Shown one piece after another: positions 38,251 through 46,357 of a stretch of DNA of 64,000 bases. This DNA is from Blastomonas sp. CACIA14H2 (GTDB lineage: Bacteria > Pseudomonadota > Alphaproteobacteria > Sphingomonadales > Sphingomonadaceae). Position 1 is the stretch's first letter. Every line of letters begins with the position of its first letter. The notes beneath the pieces were generated by a model. That model was not told the DNA's origin. It saw only the letters and a program-made list of their open reading frames with translations, and did no database searches. The position numbers and the translations under genes were made by a program. The stretch covers positions 49,623 to 113,622 of the forward strand of contig AYSC01000006.1 of assembly GCA_000503195.1 (NCBI GenBank), in the 5' to 3' direction.

Positions 38251-38405
38251 CCTCGCTCGATGACCTGCGTCTGCAGGCGTGCCAGCTGCAGGCCGTTTGC
38301 GATGCGATCAACACCGCGATCGGCGGCGCGAAGCGGCGATCGCCGCGTCGGCCGAGCAAGCCCGCTGCCGTCAGGCCAGGCCCGCGCGCGCTTGCGCGGC
38401 ACTGA
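38247..38405 (+). CDS. 52-residue lysis-cassette ORF
   Basis: Starts inside the end of the holin-like gene (ATGA). The N-terminal half is amphipathic with three cysteines (LQACQLQAVCDAI), the C-terminal half strongly basic (GAKRRSPRRPSKPAAVR). Short and with no known family, but the overlap and the position before the endolysin support translation. Confidence 0.5.
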   Translation: MTSLDDLRLQACQLQAVCDAINTAIGGAKRRSPRRPSKPAAVRPGPRALARH

Positions 38406-38431
38406 TTTCCTTCCCCATCACAGGAGCTTCC

Positions 38432-38866
38432 ATGCCCATCACTCTCGGCCAGCGATCGCTGGCACGGCTCGACGGCGTTCATCCGGACTTGGTCCGCGTG
38501 GTCAAGCGCGCGGCTGCACTGGCGACCGCCAAAGACGATTTCACCGTGCTGGAAGGCGTGCGCACGCCCGAGCGCCAGCACGAGCTCTATGCCCAGGGCC
38601 GGACCAAGCCCGGCAAGATCGTCACCTGGACGAAGATCTCCAACCATTTCCGCAATGCGAAGACCGGCTTCGGCCATGCGGTCGACCTCGCGCCATTCCC
38701 GATCGACTGGAATGACATCGCCAGGTTCGACAGGCTTGCCGGCCTGATGTTCCGCGCCGCCTCGATCGAGGGCGTCACCATCCGCTGGGGTGCCGACTGG
38801 GACCGCGACGGCAAGCCCCGCGAACGTGGTGAAAGCGACAGCCCGCATTTCGAACTGGTCCGCTGA
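38432..38866 (+). CDS. M15-family endolysin (L-Ala-D-Glu or D-Ala peptidase)
   Basis: A 144-residue protein without signal peptide. VLEGVRTPERQHELYAQGRTK, then SNHFRNAKTGFGHAVDLAPFP and a C-terminal DSPHFELVR give the zinc ligands H-x6-D and a late HFE motif of VanY/CwlK-type peptidases. CAGGAGC 5 nt upstream of 38432 decides the start. It would cut peptidoglycan stem peptides once holins open the membrane. Confidence 0.88.
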   Translation: MPITLGQRSLARLDGVHPDLVRVVKRAAALATAKDDFTVLEGVRTPERQHELYAQGRTKPGKIVTWTKISNHFRNAKTGFGHAVDLAPFPIDWNDIARFDRLAGLMFRAASIEGVTIRWGADWDRDGKPRERGESDSPHFELVR

Positions 38867-38883
38867 TCGCGGTTGCGCAACTG

Positions 38884-38981
38884 GGGGTATCGACGGGGGT
38901 ATCGCCTCCGGCCGAAGCGGTCGAAACCCGCGCAAAACTGCGATTTCTCCCGACCGTTGATCCGGAGGGATTATCCGGATC
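38884..38981. repeat. GGGGTATC pair and 8-bp inverted repeat upstream of integrase 1
   Basis: GGGGTATC occurs at 38884-38891 and 38896-38903, exactly 12 nt apart. Downstream GATCCGGA (38959-38966) and TCCGGATC (38974-38981) form a perfect inverted repeat with a 7-nt spacer. The octamer pair is repeated with the same 12-nt phase before integrase 2 at the right end. The inverted repeat has the shape of a recombinase core site but could be a regulatory hairpin. Together they fill most of the 221-nt gap. Confidence 0.5.
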
Positions 38982-39087
38982 ACGCGCGCGCCGATCATAA
39001 GCCGGTCAAATGCCGAAAACGGCCGATTTGTGCGGTTTTCCGGCGCATGCCGGACCATTTTCCCAACATCAGCAAAAAGGTGGCATC

Positions 39088-40287
39088 ATGCTGACCAATG
39101 CGGCGGCGAAGGCCGCGCAGCCGACTGATCGCGCCTTCAAGCTGTACGATTCGGGCGGGCTGTTCCTCCTGGTGACGCCCGCCGGTACCAAGTCCTGGCG
39201 GTGGAAGTATCGCCGCGCCGGCCGCGAGCAGCTGAAGACGCTGGGCCGATTCCCCGAGCTCAATCTCGCCCAGGCGCGCGCAGCGCGCGACGATGCCCGG
39301 GCCGAGCTGGCGCGCGCTCAGGATGGCGCAGCTGCTCTGACATCGTTCGCCGATATCGCTCGCGGCTGGCACGCGCACAACCTCGCGCGCTGGTCGACCG
39401 TGCATGCGGCCGACGTGATGGCGAGCCTCGAGCGCGACATCTTCCCCTCGATCGGCGACAAGCCGATCGGCGATATCCGTCCGGCCGAGCTGCTGACAGC
39501 GATGCGGTCGATCGAGGCGCGCGGCTGTCGCGCCACCGCATCGCGGTTGCGGCAGCGGCTGTCGGCCATTTTCGGATTCGCCATCGCCCAGGACCTAGCC
39601 GAAGCGGATCCCGCCGCGCAGCTCGGCCGCGCGATGTCCGGTACCGCGCTGGTGCAGCCGCACCCGGCGCTGACCAGCATCGAGGATTGCCGCGCGCTCC
39701 TGGCTGCATGCATGCATGCGCGCGCCGCCGCGCCGGTCGAGCTCGCGTCCCGATTCCTGGCTTTGACCGCGGTGCGCCTCGATGCGGTGCGCGGCATGCG
39801 CTGGGGCGAGATCGAATGGGATTGCGCCGACACCGGCAGGCCTGCCTGGCGCGTGCCGCCGGCGCGGATGAAGCTGGCGCGCGTGAAGAAGAGCGAGCCG
39901 CGGTTCGCGCATCTGGTGCCGCTGAGCGGGCAGGCGCTCGAGGTGCTGTCCGCCGCGGCCGAGATCCAGGGCGCGCAGCATGGACAGTCGATCAATCCCG
40001 CGCAGCTGGTCTTCGCCGCGTGCGCCGGCACCGCGATGATCGGGCGCGGCTCGATCGGGGCCATGTACCGGCGCGCGGGTTATGCCGGCCGGCACGTTCC
40101 GCACGGCTGGCGATCGAGCTTCTCGACGATCATGAACGACGAGCTCGGCCCGGAATTCCGCGCCGCGATCGACCGGGCGCTGGCGCACAGCCCGAAGGAC
40201 AAGGTCGAAGCCGCGTACAATCGATCAGGCATGATCGATCAGCGAACTGCGATCTTCGATCGCTGGGGTGAGCTGCTGGCCGGATAA
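39088..40287 (+). CDS. int: Tyrosine integrase 1 with N-terminal arm-binding domain
   Basis: A 399-residue P4-type integrase. The N-terminal arm-binding domain is TNAAAKAAQPTDRAFKLYD then FLLVTPAGTKSWRWKY. The catalytic core shows Arg in TAVRLDAVRGMRWGEIEW, HGWRSSFS with the His/Arg pair, LAHSPKDKVEAAYNR with histidine and nucleophilic tyrosine. All catalytic residues are present. ATG 39088 has AAAAAGGTGG upstream and matches the start of integrase 2. It points away from the tRNA, with no attachment repeat recognised beside it. Confidence 0.85.
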   Translation: MLTNAAAKAAQPTDRAFKLYDSGGLFLLVTPAGTKSWRWKYRRAGREQLKTLGRFPELNLAQARAARDDARAELARAQDGAAALTSFADIARGWHAHNLARWSTVHAADVMASLERDIFPSIGDKPIGDIRPAELLTAMRSIEARGCRATASRLRQRLSAIFGFAIAQDLAEADPAAQLGRAMSGTALVQPHPALTSIEDCRALLAACMHARAAAPVELASRFLALTAVRLDAVRGMRWGEIEWDCADTGRPAWRVPPARMKLARVKKSEPRFAHLVPLSGQALEVLSAAAEIQGAQHGQSINPAQLVFAACAGTAMIGRGSIGAMYRRAGYAGRHVPHGWRSSFSTIMNDELGPEFRAAIDRALAHSPKDKVEAAYNRSGMIDQRTAIFDRWGELLAG

Positions 40288-40481
40288 TCCCCGGCCAGGC
40301 ACTCGTTTCTAGCCCTGCAAGCCGGCGCCGGATGGCACGAGGCTTGCTCCTGGCCCCCTGGACAGCCCGGGCGGCGCAAGCCGCCCCTGCGCGCCGGTGC
40401 AGGGTAGCACGGCGGTGATTGCTTCACCGATGGGTTCGGGGTCTGGGGCCAGTTCAAAGCGCCCGGCGAAGCCGGACTATA

Positions 40482-41255
40482 TCACCAGCTCCCGGTTTCT
40501 TTGCGGGTGGAAGATTCGCGCTTGTCCAACATGTGCGCGATGGATTTCAAGGTTTCCCCCAGTCGGCCGTCGACCGCGCCCATCGCCTCGAGATAGCGCT
40601 CGGCCGACAGGCTCTCGACCATGGCCTTCCATTCGGCCTGGCGCTGCTCTCCAGCCCATTTGACGTCGTCCGGCAGCGGTGCCCTCCCCATGAGGTGCCG
40701 CACCATCTGAGCGACCTCTGGCGGCAGATCTAGCGCATAAGCGTTGGTGATCTGCTCGACCTGGGGGCCAGTGGCGTTCTCGGTCGGCTTTGATCGCCGG
40801 ATCCAGTGCAGGAAGCCTGCATCGCGCAAGCGCTTCAGCGCAGCGTGCACGGCCGAATAGGATCGGCCGACCGCTTCGGCGATGGTCGCGATCGCCGGCT
40901 CGAGCCTCCCTTCCTTGTAATCGACGAAGGTCATGTACAGCGCCTCGAGCACCTCGATCGCGACATGGCCCAGCGCGCCGTTCCTGCAGCCGGGGCTGAG
41001 GCGCTGACGCGCGCGCAGCGTCTTGCGCTCGAGCTCCTTCGCGCTCTTCAGGACAGCGCCGCCATAGCGCCTGCCGCCCCGCCGCGTGCCGTCGCCGATC
41101 GGGCGCCAGAGGCGCTTCTCGATCTGCCCCTCGTAATAGCTGTTGCGCCAGACCGGCTGGCCGGTGCGGCGCGTCTTGGTGAATTCCTTGCCGGCGATGA
41201 CGTCGCCGATCGCGCGGCCGGTTCCTGCCCGCCCCTCTGCAGAGATCGCCGTCAT
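40482..41255 (-). CDS. RepA-like HTH protein
   Basis: A 257-residue protein. An Arg-rich start and RLWRPIGDGTRRGGRRYGGAVLKSAKE lead to a winged HTH: EAVGRSYSAVHAALKRLRDAGFLHWIRR, then TGPQVEQITNAYALDLPPEVAQMVRHLMG. This resembles the replication protein A/HTH proteins found next to integrases in many sphingomonad islands and plasmids. It is the only replication candidate in the prophage. It lies beside integrase 2 on the same strand (59-nt gap). Confidence 0.68.
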   Translation of the reverse strand: MTAISAEGRAGTGRAIGDVIAGKEFTKTRRTGQPVWRNSYYEGQIEKRLWRPIGDGTRRGGRRYGGAVLKSAKELERKTLRARQRLSPGCRNGALGHVAIEVLEALYMTFVDYKEGRLEPAIATIAEAVGRSYSAVHAALKRLRDAGFLHWIRRSKPTENATGPQVEQITNAYALDLPPEVAQMVRHLMGRAPLPDDVKWAGEQRQAEWKAMVESLSAERYLEAMGAVDGRLGETLKSIAHMLDKRESSTRKETGSW

Positions 41256-41313
41256 GCCGCGATCTCCCAGAAACAGCCGAAGCCGGTGACCCGGCCCCAG
41301 CTTTCGCGATGCT

Positions 41314-42561
41314 TCAGGCGATAAGCGATTCCGGCGGGGGCAGGCCCTGCATCAGCATGTCTGCCCAGGCCTGGGCGATCTGGCGGCGGCGCGGCAGATA
41401 GGCGGCGCGGTTGTAGATAGGCTCGACGCCAGGCTGCGCGTGCGCGAGCATGAGATCGATGATCTTGCGATCGTCGATGCGATCCTGAAGCGCGCACTGC
41501 TCGTTCATGATCGTCGAGAAGCTCGATCGCCAGCCATGGGGCACGTGCACGCCCTCGAGCCCCGCGATCCGATAGAGCTTGCTGAGCGTCGAATCGCTGA
41601 TCGGCTTGCGCCGATCGCCGATGCCAGCGAACAGCCAGGGCGTCTGCGGCGCGATCGCCAGAGCGGCTTGCACCGTCGCGGCTGCCTGAAGCGACAGCGG
41701 GATCAGGAAATCGTGCGCCGCGTCCCGCTGCTTGTCCCTGGTGAGCTTCATGCGCGCCGCCGGGATATGCCAGAGCGGCTCCGGCCCATCGAGCCCGATG
41801 AATTCGCGCTTGTCGGCCTGGCAGACCATGGCGGGACGCGCGGCCGTCAGCGCGAGCAAACGCGAAGCCAGCAACACCGTCGACGAAGCCCCTTCCCGCG
41901 CTTCGGTCTGCTGCAGCACCGCACGCGCCGCCTCGATCGTGATCGCCGCCGGTCGCCGATGTGTGGTCGCGCTCTTCATCGCGCGGCTGATCATCGCTGC
42001 AGGATCCGTCGTGGCCAATCCGGACGCGATCGCCCAGACGAAGACTTCCGAGATATGCATGCGCACCTTGCGCGCCATATTGAGCTTGTCCTGCGCCTCG
42101 ATGCGCCGAACGACCTCCAGGACCATCGGCGCGGTGATCTCGCCCACGCGGCTGGGCCCCAGCAAGCTGAAGGCGTGGTTCTCGAGGCGCTCGAGCACCT
42201 GCTTGCCATAGCGAGTCGACCAGCTGCTCTTTCGAGCCTCGTGCCAGGCACGGGCCAGCTGCTCGAAGCTGTCCGTCGGCTGCCGCGTACGGCTGACCTT
42301 CACGACGCGCTTCTCCGCTCCAGGATCGATCCCGCCGACGAGCTGCCTTCTCGCCTCGTCGCGCGCCATGCGCGCATCGCGTAATGACACTTCCGGATAG
42401 AGCCCCAGCGTGAGCGTCTTCTCGCGCCCCCTGAAGCTGTACTTCCACCGCCAGGATTTGGTGCCGCTGGTCAGCACCATCAGATACAGTCCGCCCGAAT
42501 CGAACAGCTTGCGATTCGATTGGCCCGGCTTCGCCTGCCTGCAGGCGGCATCCGTCAGCAA
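41314..42561 (-). CDS. int: Tyrosine integrase 2 adjacent to the attachment site
   Basis: A 415-residue P4-type integrase. TDAACRQAKPGQSNRKLFD then YLMVLTSGTKSWRWKYSFRG is the arm-binding domain, closely parallel to integrase 1. Catalytic Arg lies in TAARPAMV, HGWRSSFSTIMNE carries His/Arg, and LAHAQPGVEPIYNRAAY has the nucleophilic tyrosine. It starts with TTG at 42561; GGGG lies 9 nt upstream, inside a GATGCCCC copy. Its start faces attR and the tRNA 150 nt away, the usual order for tRNA-targeting integrases. Confidence 0.88.
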   Translation of the reverse strand: MLTDAACRQAKPGQSNRKLFDSGGLYLMVLTSGTKSWRWKYSFRGREKTLTLGLYPEVSLRDARMARDEARRQLVGGIDPGAEKRVVKVSRTRQPTDSFEQLARAWHEARKSSWSTRYGKQVLERLENHAFSLLGPSRVGEITAPMVLEVVRRIEAQDKLNMARKVRMHISEVFVWAIASGLATTDPAAMISRAMKSATTHRRPAAITIEAARAVLQQTEAREGASSTVLLASRLLALTAARPAMVCQADKREFIGLDGPEPLWHIPAARMKLTRDKQRDAAHDFLIPLSLQAAATVQAALAIAPQTPWLFAGIGDRRKPISDSTLSKLYRIAGLEGVHVPHGWRSSFSTIMNEQCALQDRIDDRKIIDLMLAHAQPGVEPIYNRAAYLPRRRQIAQAWADMLMQGLPPPESLIA

Positions 42562-42564
42562 AAC

Positions 42565-42595
42565 GATGCCCCGACGATACCCCGTCCGATACCCC
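42565..42595. repeat. Right-arm octamer array upstream of integrase 2
   Basis: GATGCCCC (42565-42572), GATACCCC (42576-42583) and GATACCCC (42588-42595) lie directly before the integrase start. The last two are 12 nt apart, the same phase as the pair before integrase 1. The first covers the integrase ribosome-binding site, so binding could also repress its translation or transcription. Confidence 0.6.
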
Positions 42596-42708
42596 GGCTT
42601 TCAGCGCGCTGGAATGAGGTTGGATGAGAGGACATGCGAGCGTAAATCGCGGAAAAACTGCGGTTTCGCAAGGCCCGTGCGAGAGGATGATAAAGCATGA
42701 GAGCGGGA

Positions 42709-42728
42709 AATGGATGCCCCCCAAGGAT
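42709..42728. repeat. attR: 20-bp repeat inside the tRNA-Gln 3' end
   Basis: Identical to 3271-3290. It contains the encoded CCA end, the acceptor strand and part of the T-arm of tRNA-Gln, so integration regenerates a full tRNA on this side. Confidence 0.92.
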
Positions 42729-42784
42729 TCGAACCTTGATTAACGGAGTCAGAGTCCGTGGTCTTACCATTAGACGAAGGGGCA
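42711..42784 (-). tRNA. tRNA-Gln (anticodon CTG)
   Basis: On the minus strand the sequence folds as a 74-nt tRNA with encoded CCA. Acceptor TGCCCCT pairs with GGGGGCA, the anticodon stem ACGGA/TCCGT holds loop CTCTGAC (anticodon CTG, reading CAG), and the T-arm is CAAGG-TTCGAAT-CCTTG. It is the integration target of the prophage, which lies on its 3' side. Confidence 0.95.
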
Positions 42785-42958
42785 ATAGGCGGTCGCAATT
42801 AGGCGCGTCGGCTTGTGCGGTCAAGACCCAAATCGCAGCGAATCGGCGGCGCGCTTGCGCATTCGTCGCATATTGGCTAGCCTTGGCCTCAAGTACCGGC
42901 GAAGCGCGGACATTTTGGCCGCGTGGGCATGCCCGGATGAGAAAAAGAGCAATTTGGC

Positions 42959-44200
42959 ATGGTGGAGCGACCCACTTCCATGCCGCAGGCCGACCCGCTG
43001 GCAATCGCCCCGTCCGATGGCGGCAAGATGGCCAAGGATGCGGCAAAACCCGGCAGGACTGGCCGGAATGCGGCAAGACAGCGAGGCAGGCAGAAGCCTG
43101 CCACCCATGCGGGCGAACGCAGCCCCACCCCCCCTGCCGGTGCGCAACCGCGAATCGCCGACTCCCGATCGGGCAGGAATGCTTCGAGCGACCGCGGCGG
43201 CTGGAATGCCCGCCGCGCCTATGCCGCGATCGACCTTGGCACCAACAATTGCCGGCTGCTGATCGCCAAGCCGGCAGCCGATGGCTTTGTCGTGGTCGAT
43301 GCGTTCTCGCGCGTGGTGCGGCTCGGCGAAGGGCTGGGCCAGAGCGGACGGCTGAGCGATGCGGCGATGGACCGCGCGGTCGCCGCATTGTCGATCTGCG
43401 CCGACAAGCTGCGCCGCCGCCATGTCGCGCTGGCGCGATCGGTGGCGACCGAGGCGTGTCGCAAGGCGAGCAACGGCCCGGCCTTTATCGAACGCGTGCG
43501 GCGCGAGACCGGAATCGTGCTCGACATCATCACCGCCGAGGAGGAGGCGCGGCTCGCGGTGCTGGGCTGCCACATCCTGCTCGAGCCCGGCGATGGCCCG
43601 GCGCTGATCTTCGATATCGGCGGCGGATCGACCGAGCTGGTGCTGGTCGACAGCTCGGGCCCGGTTCCCGACATTCTCGACTGGATGAGCGTGCCCTGGG
43701 GCGTGGTGACGCTCACCGAGAGCGAGCGCTTCGACCATGACGATCCCGAGGCGCGCGCTGCCGCCTACACGCGGATGCGCGAACGCGTGATGGAAGGCTT
43801 TGCGCCCTTTGCGCGGCGGCTGCCCTGTCTGCCCGATGCCGAACGGCGGCTGCTCGGCACCAGCGGCACGGTGACGACGCTCGCCAGCCTGCATCTCGAC
43901 CTGCCCTGCTATAATCGCGACGCGATCGACGGGCTGATCGTGCCGTCCGAATCGATGCGCAGCATCAGCGCGCGGCTTGCGGGGATGAGCCTCAACCAGC
44001 GGCGCGAACTGCCGTGCATCGGAAAGGAACGCGCCGATCTGGTGGTGGCGGGTTGCGCGATCCTCGAATCGATCCTCGACATCTGGCCGGCGATGCGGCT
44101 GGGCGTTGCCGATCGCGGCATTCGCGAGGGCATCCTGCGCGCGCTGATGGGCCGCGACGCCCCGCATCCCAACCGTGCAGCGCACGAGCAGCGCGCATGA
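42959..44200 (+). CDS. Ppx/GppA-family phosphatase (exopolyphosphatase-like)
   Basis: A 413-residue actin-fold enzyme. YAAIDLGTNNCRLLIA is the phosphate-1 motif, LIFDIGGGSTELVLV the phosphate-2 motif and LLGTSGTVTTLASLHL the adenosine-side motif. The first 85 residues are Arg/Gly-rich and disordered, longer than in most relatives; the ATG at 42980 would remove seven of them. It hydrolyses polyphosphate or pppGpp. It overlaps rlmE by 4 nt, a common alphaproteobacterial order. Confidence 0.85.
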   Translation: MVERPTSMPQADPLAIAPSDGGKMAKDAAKPGRTGRNAARQRGRQKPATHAGERSPTPPAGAQPRIADSRSGRNASSDRGGWNARRAYAAIDLGTNNCRLLIAKPAADGFVVVDAFSRVVRLGEGLGQSGRLSDAAMDRAVAALSICADKLRRRHVALARSVATEACRKASNGPAFIERVRRETGIVLDIITAEEEARLAVLGCHILLEPGDGPALIFDIGGGSTELVLVDSSGPVPDILDWMSVPWGVVTLTESERFDHDDPEARAAAYTRMRERVMEGFAPFARRLPCLPDAERRLLGTSGTVTTLASLHLDLPCYNRDAIDGLIVPSESMRSISARLAGMSLNQRRELPCIGKERADLVVAGCAILESILDIWPAMRLGVADRGIREGILRALMGRDAPHPNRAAHEQRA

Positions 44201-44979
44201 GCGGCGACGACAAGAATGGCGGCGGCAAGGGCGGAAGCAGCGGGTCGGGTGGGGGCCGGATCCCCGGCGACAGCCGGCGCAAGGCGACCGGAAAATATGG
44301 CGATGGCCTCAAGCAGCGGGTGAAGACCGCGCGCGGGCGCACCGCCTCGTCCAACCGCTGGCTCGAGCGCCAGCTCAACGATCCCTATGTCCGCAAGGCC
44401 AAGGCCGAGGGCTATCGCAGCCGCGCGGTCTACAAGCTGGTCGAGCTCGACGAGAAATTCGCCATCGTGCGCAAGGCGCGGCATGTGGTCGATCTGGGCA
44501 TAGCGCCCGGCGGCTGGTCGCAGCTGGTGCGCCGGGTCAACCCCAGGGCCGCGGTCGTCGGGATCGATCTGCTGCCGGTCGACCCGATCGAGGGCGTCAC
44601 CATCTTCCAGATGGACTTCATGGCCGATGATGCGCCGGACAAGCTGATCGAGGCGCTGGGCAGCACGCCCGATCTGGTGCTCTCGGACATGGCGGCCAAC
44701 ACCGTCGGCCACAAGCAGACCGACCATCTGCGCACCATGGGGCTGGTCGAGGCGGCGGCGCATTTCGCGGTCGATCATCTGGCCGAGGGCGGCACATTCG
44801 TCGCCAAGGTACTGGCCGGGGGTACCGACAACGATCTGCTGACGCTGCTCAAGCAGCATTTCAGGACCGTGAAGCACGCCAAGCCGCCCGCCAGCCGCAA
44901 GGGCAGCAACGAATGGTATGTCGTCGCGCAAGGTCGCAAGCCGAGAGCGGCGAGCGAGGAGCACGACGACCTGGCCTGA
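44197..44979 (+). CDS. rlmE: 23S rRNA uridine-2552 2'-O-methyltransferase RlmE
   Basis: A 260-residue FtsJ-family protein. A Gly/Lys/Arg-rich N-terminus is followed by YRSRAVYKLVELDEKF with the first catalytic lysine, VVDLGIAPGGWSQ as the SAM-binding motif, LVLSDMAANTVGH with the catalytic aspartate and GGTFVAKVL with the second lysine. The K-D-K-E set is in place. It methylates the large-subunit A-loop. Overlaps ppx by 4 nt. Confidence 0.92.
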   Translation: MSGDDKNGGGKGGSSGSGGGRIPGDSRRKATGKYGDGLKQRVKTARGRTASSNRWLERQLNDPYVRKAKAEGYRSRAVYKLVELDEKFAIVRKARHVVDLGIAPGGWSQLVRRVNPRAAVVGIDLLPVDPIEGVTIFQMDFMADDAPDKLIEALGSTPDLVLSDMAANTVGHKQTDHLRTMGLVEAAAHFAVDHLAEGGTFVAKVLAGGTDNDLLTLLKQHFRTVKHAKPPASRKGSNEWYVVAQGRKPRAASEEHDDLA

Positions 44980-45074
44980 AGCCGGCGGTGATTCGCCTTG
45001 CCCTGCGCGGCGGAATGGCGATGCTGGGGGCAGATGCAGCCTGAACGATGCGCTGCCATGGACGCGGGGGCGGC

Positions 45075-46292
45075 ATGATCGATCGAAACTTGCTGGTGCT
45101 GGCGTCGATCGTGTTCATCGACATGGCGGGCATCGGGCTGATCATGCCGGTGATGCCGACGCTGATCCAGTCGCTGACGGGCCAGGGCATCGATCAGGCC
45201 GCGACCTGGGGCGGCTGGCTGCTGTTCATCTATGCCCTGATGCAGTTCCTGTTCGCACCGGTGATCGGGGGCCTGAGCGACCGGTTCGGGCGGCGGCCGG
45301 TGCTGCTGACGACGCTGGCGCTGCTCGGGGTCGATTATGCGCTGATGGCCATGGCGCCGAGCCTGGCTTGGCTGTTCGCAGGCCGCGCCATCTCGGGCGT
45401 GATGGGCGCGAGCTATGCCGCTGCGAACAGCTGCATCGCCGACAGCATTGCGGCCGAGCGGCGCGGCGCAGCGTTCGGCATGCTGGGCGGCGCGGGCGCG
45501 GCAGGCTTCGTGCTCGGCCCGGCGATCGGCGGATTGATCGGCCAGTTCGGCGACCGGCTGCCGTTCGTGGCGGCGGCTATGCTGTGCGCGACCGGCGTGA
45601 TCTTCGGCTGGTGGCGCTTCGAGGAGACGCTCGATCCGGCGCGGCGGCGGCGCTTCGATCCGTTCCGCTCCAACCCGCTCGGCACGATCGGGCGCATGGC
45701 GCGCCTTCCGCTGGTCATCGGCTGCCTGGGCGCGATCTTCCTGATGCAGCTCGCCAGCCAGGCGCAGCTGTCGGTCTGGGCCTATTACGGCACGGCGAAA
45801 TTCGCCTGGACGCCCGCGACCACCGGCGCGACCATCGCGCTGTTCGGCGTGTTGCTGGTGCTGACCCAGGGCGTGCTGTCCGGCAGGGCGATCGCCCGGT
45901 TCGGCCCGGTGCGCACCGCGACGGTCAGCCTGGCCTTTGCCGTGCCGTCCTTCCTGATATTGGCCTTTGCGCCGAGCACGGCGGTGGTCCTGGTCGGGAT
46001 GGTCATCGGCTGCGTCCCGGGCCTGTGCTTCCCGGCGATGCAGCAGCTGATGAGCCCGCGCGTGCCCGAGGATGCGCAGGGCGAGCTGCAGGGCGCGATC
46101 GCCAGCACGATCAGCCTCACCGCGATCATCGGGCCGCCGCTGATGACCGGGGTGTTCGCCGCTTATGCCGATGCGCAGGGGCCTTTCTTCCCTGGTGCGC
46201 CCTTTGTCCTCGCGGCCGGGTTGATGGCGGGCGCGGTAGCGGTGCTGGCCGTCACGCTCAGCCGGCACGCGCGAGGCGAGGGTCCGGCTTGA
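45075..46292 (+). CDS. MFS transporter, TetA-like drug efflux family
   Basis: A 405-residue protein with about 12 hydrophobic segments. Motif A is GGLSDRFGRRPVLL at about 70-83, and LGPAIGGLIGQFG fits motif C of drug-proton antiporters. The start LVLASIVFIDMAGIGLIMPVMP is typical of the TCR/Tet branch. Substrate unknown. The ATG at 45075 is preferred; an upstream in-frame ATG adds nine Arg/Gly-rich residues. It converges on the TonB receptor, sharing the terminator between them. Confidence 0.85.
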   Translation: MIDRNLLVLASIVFIDMAGIGLIMPVMPTLIQSLTGQGIDQAATWGGWLLFIYALMQFLFAPVIGGLSDRFGRRPVLLTTLALLGVDYALMAMAPSLAWLFAGRAISGVMGASYAAANSCIADSIAAERRGAAFGMLGGAGAAGFVLGPAIGGLIGQFGDRLPFVAAAMLCATGVIFGWWRFEETLDPARRRRFDPFRSNPLGTIGRMARLPLVIGCLGAIFLMQLASQAQLSVWAYYGTAKFAWTPATTGATIALFGVLLVLTQGVLSGRAIARFGPVRTATVSLAFAVPSFLILAFAPSTAVVLVGMVIGCVPGLCFPAMQQLMSPRVPEDAQGELQGAIASTISLTAIIGPPLMTGVFAAYADAQGPFFPGAPFVLAAGLMAGAVAVLAVTLSRHARGEGPA

Positions 46293-46299
46293 GCGCTGC

Positions 46300-46332
46300 A
46301 AAAAGCCCCGCCCGCGCGATGCGGACGGGGCT
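46300..46332 (-). terminator. Intrinsic terminator of the TonB-receptor gene
   Basis: AGCCCCG (46304-46310) and CGGGGCT (46326-46332) form a stem with further inner CCGC/GCGG pairs; on the minus strand it is followed by five T (complement of 46300-46304). It lies between convergent genes. On the plus strand only a weak GTTT follows, so termination of the MFS transcript here would be poor. Confidence 0.7.
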
Positions 46333-46357
46333 GTTTCGCGTTACCCTTGCAGAGCGA

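Larger units (their letters stand above)
3271..42728. mobile_element. Complete-looking siphovirus-type prophage integrated at tRNA-Gln(CTG)
   Basis: About 39.4 kb flanked by a 20-bp direct repeat (3271-3290 and 42709-42728) that duplicates the 3' end of tRNA-Gln. Inside are excisionase, a cro/cI switch, terminase subunits, HK97-type head genes, a full long non-contractile tail set (tube, frameshifted chaperones, 1003-residue tape measure, tip), an endolysin and two integrases. No essential morphogenesis gene is obviously broken, so the element could be inducible. A helicase or primase was not recognised; the RepA-like protein at 40482-41255 is the only replication candidate. Confidence 0.93.

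Noticed and set aside
41252..42724. A 490-residue minus-strand frame overlapping integrase 2 and ending at the RepA-like start
   Set aside because: Integrase 2 occupies the same DNA in another frame with all catalytic residues. Only the last dozen codons lie outside it; a GTG-started 12-residue leader there is possible but unsupported.
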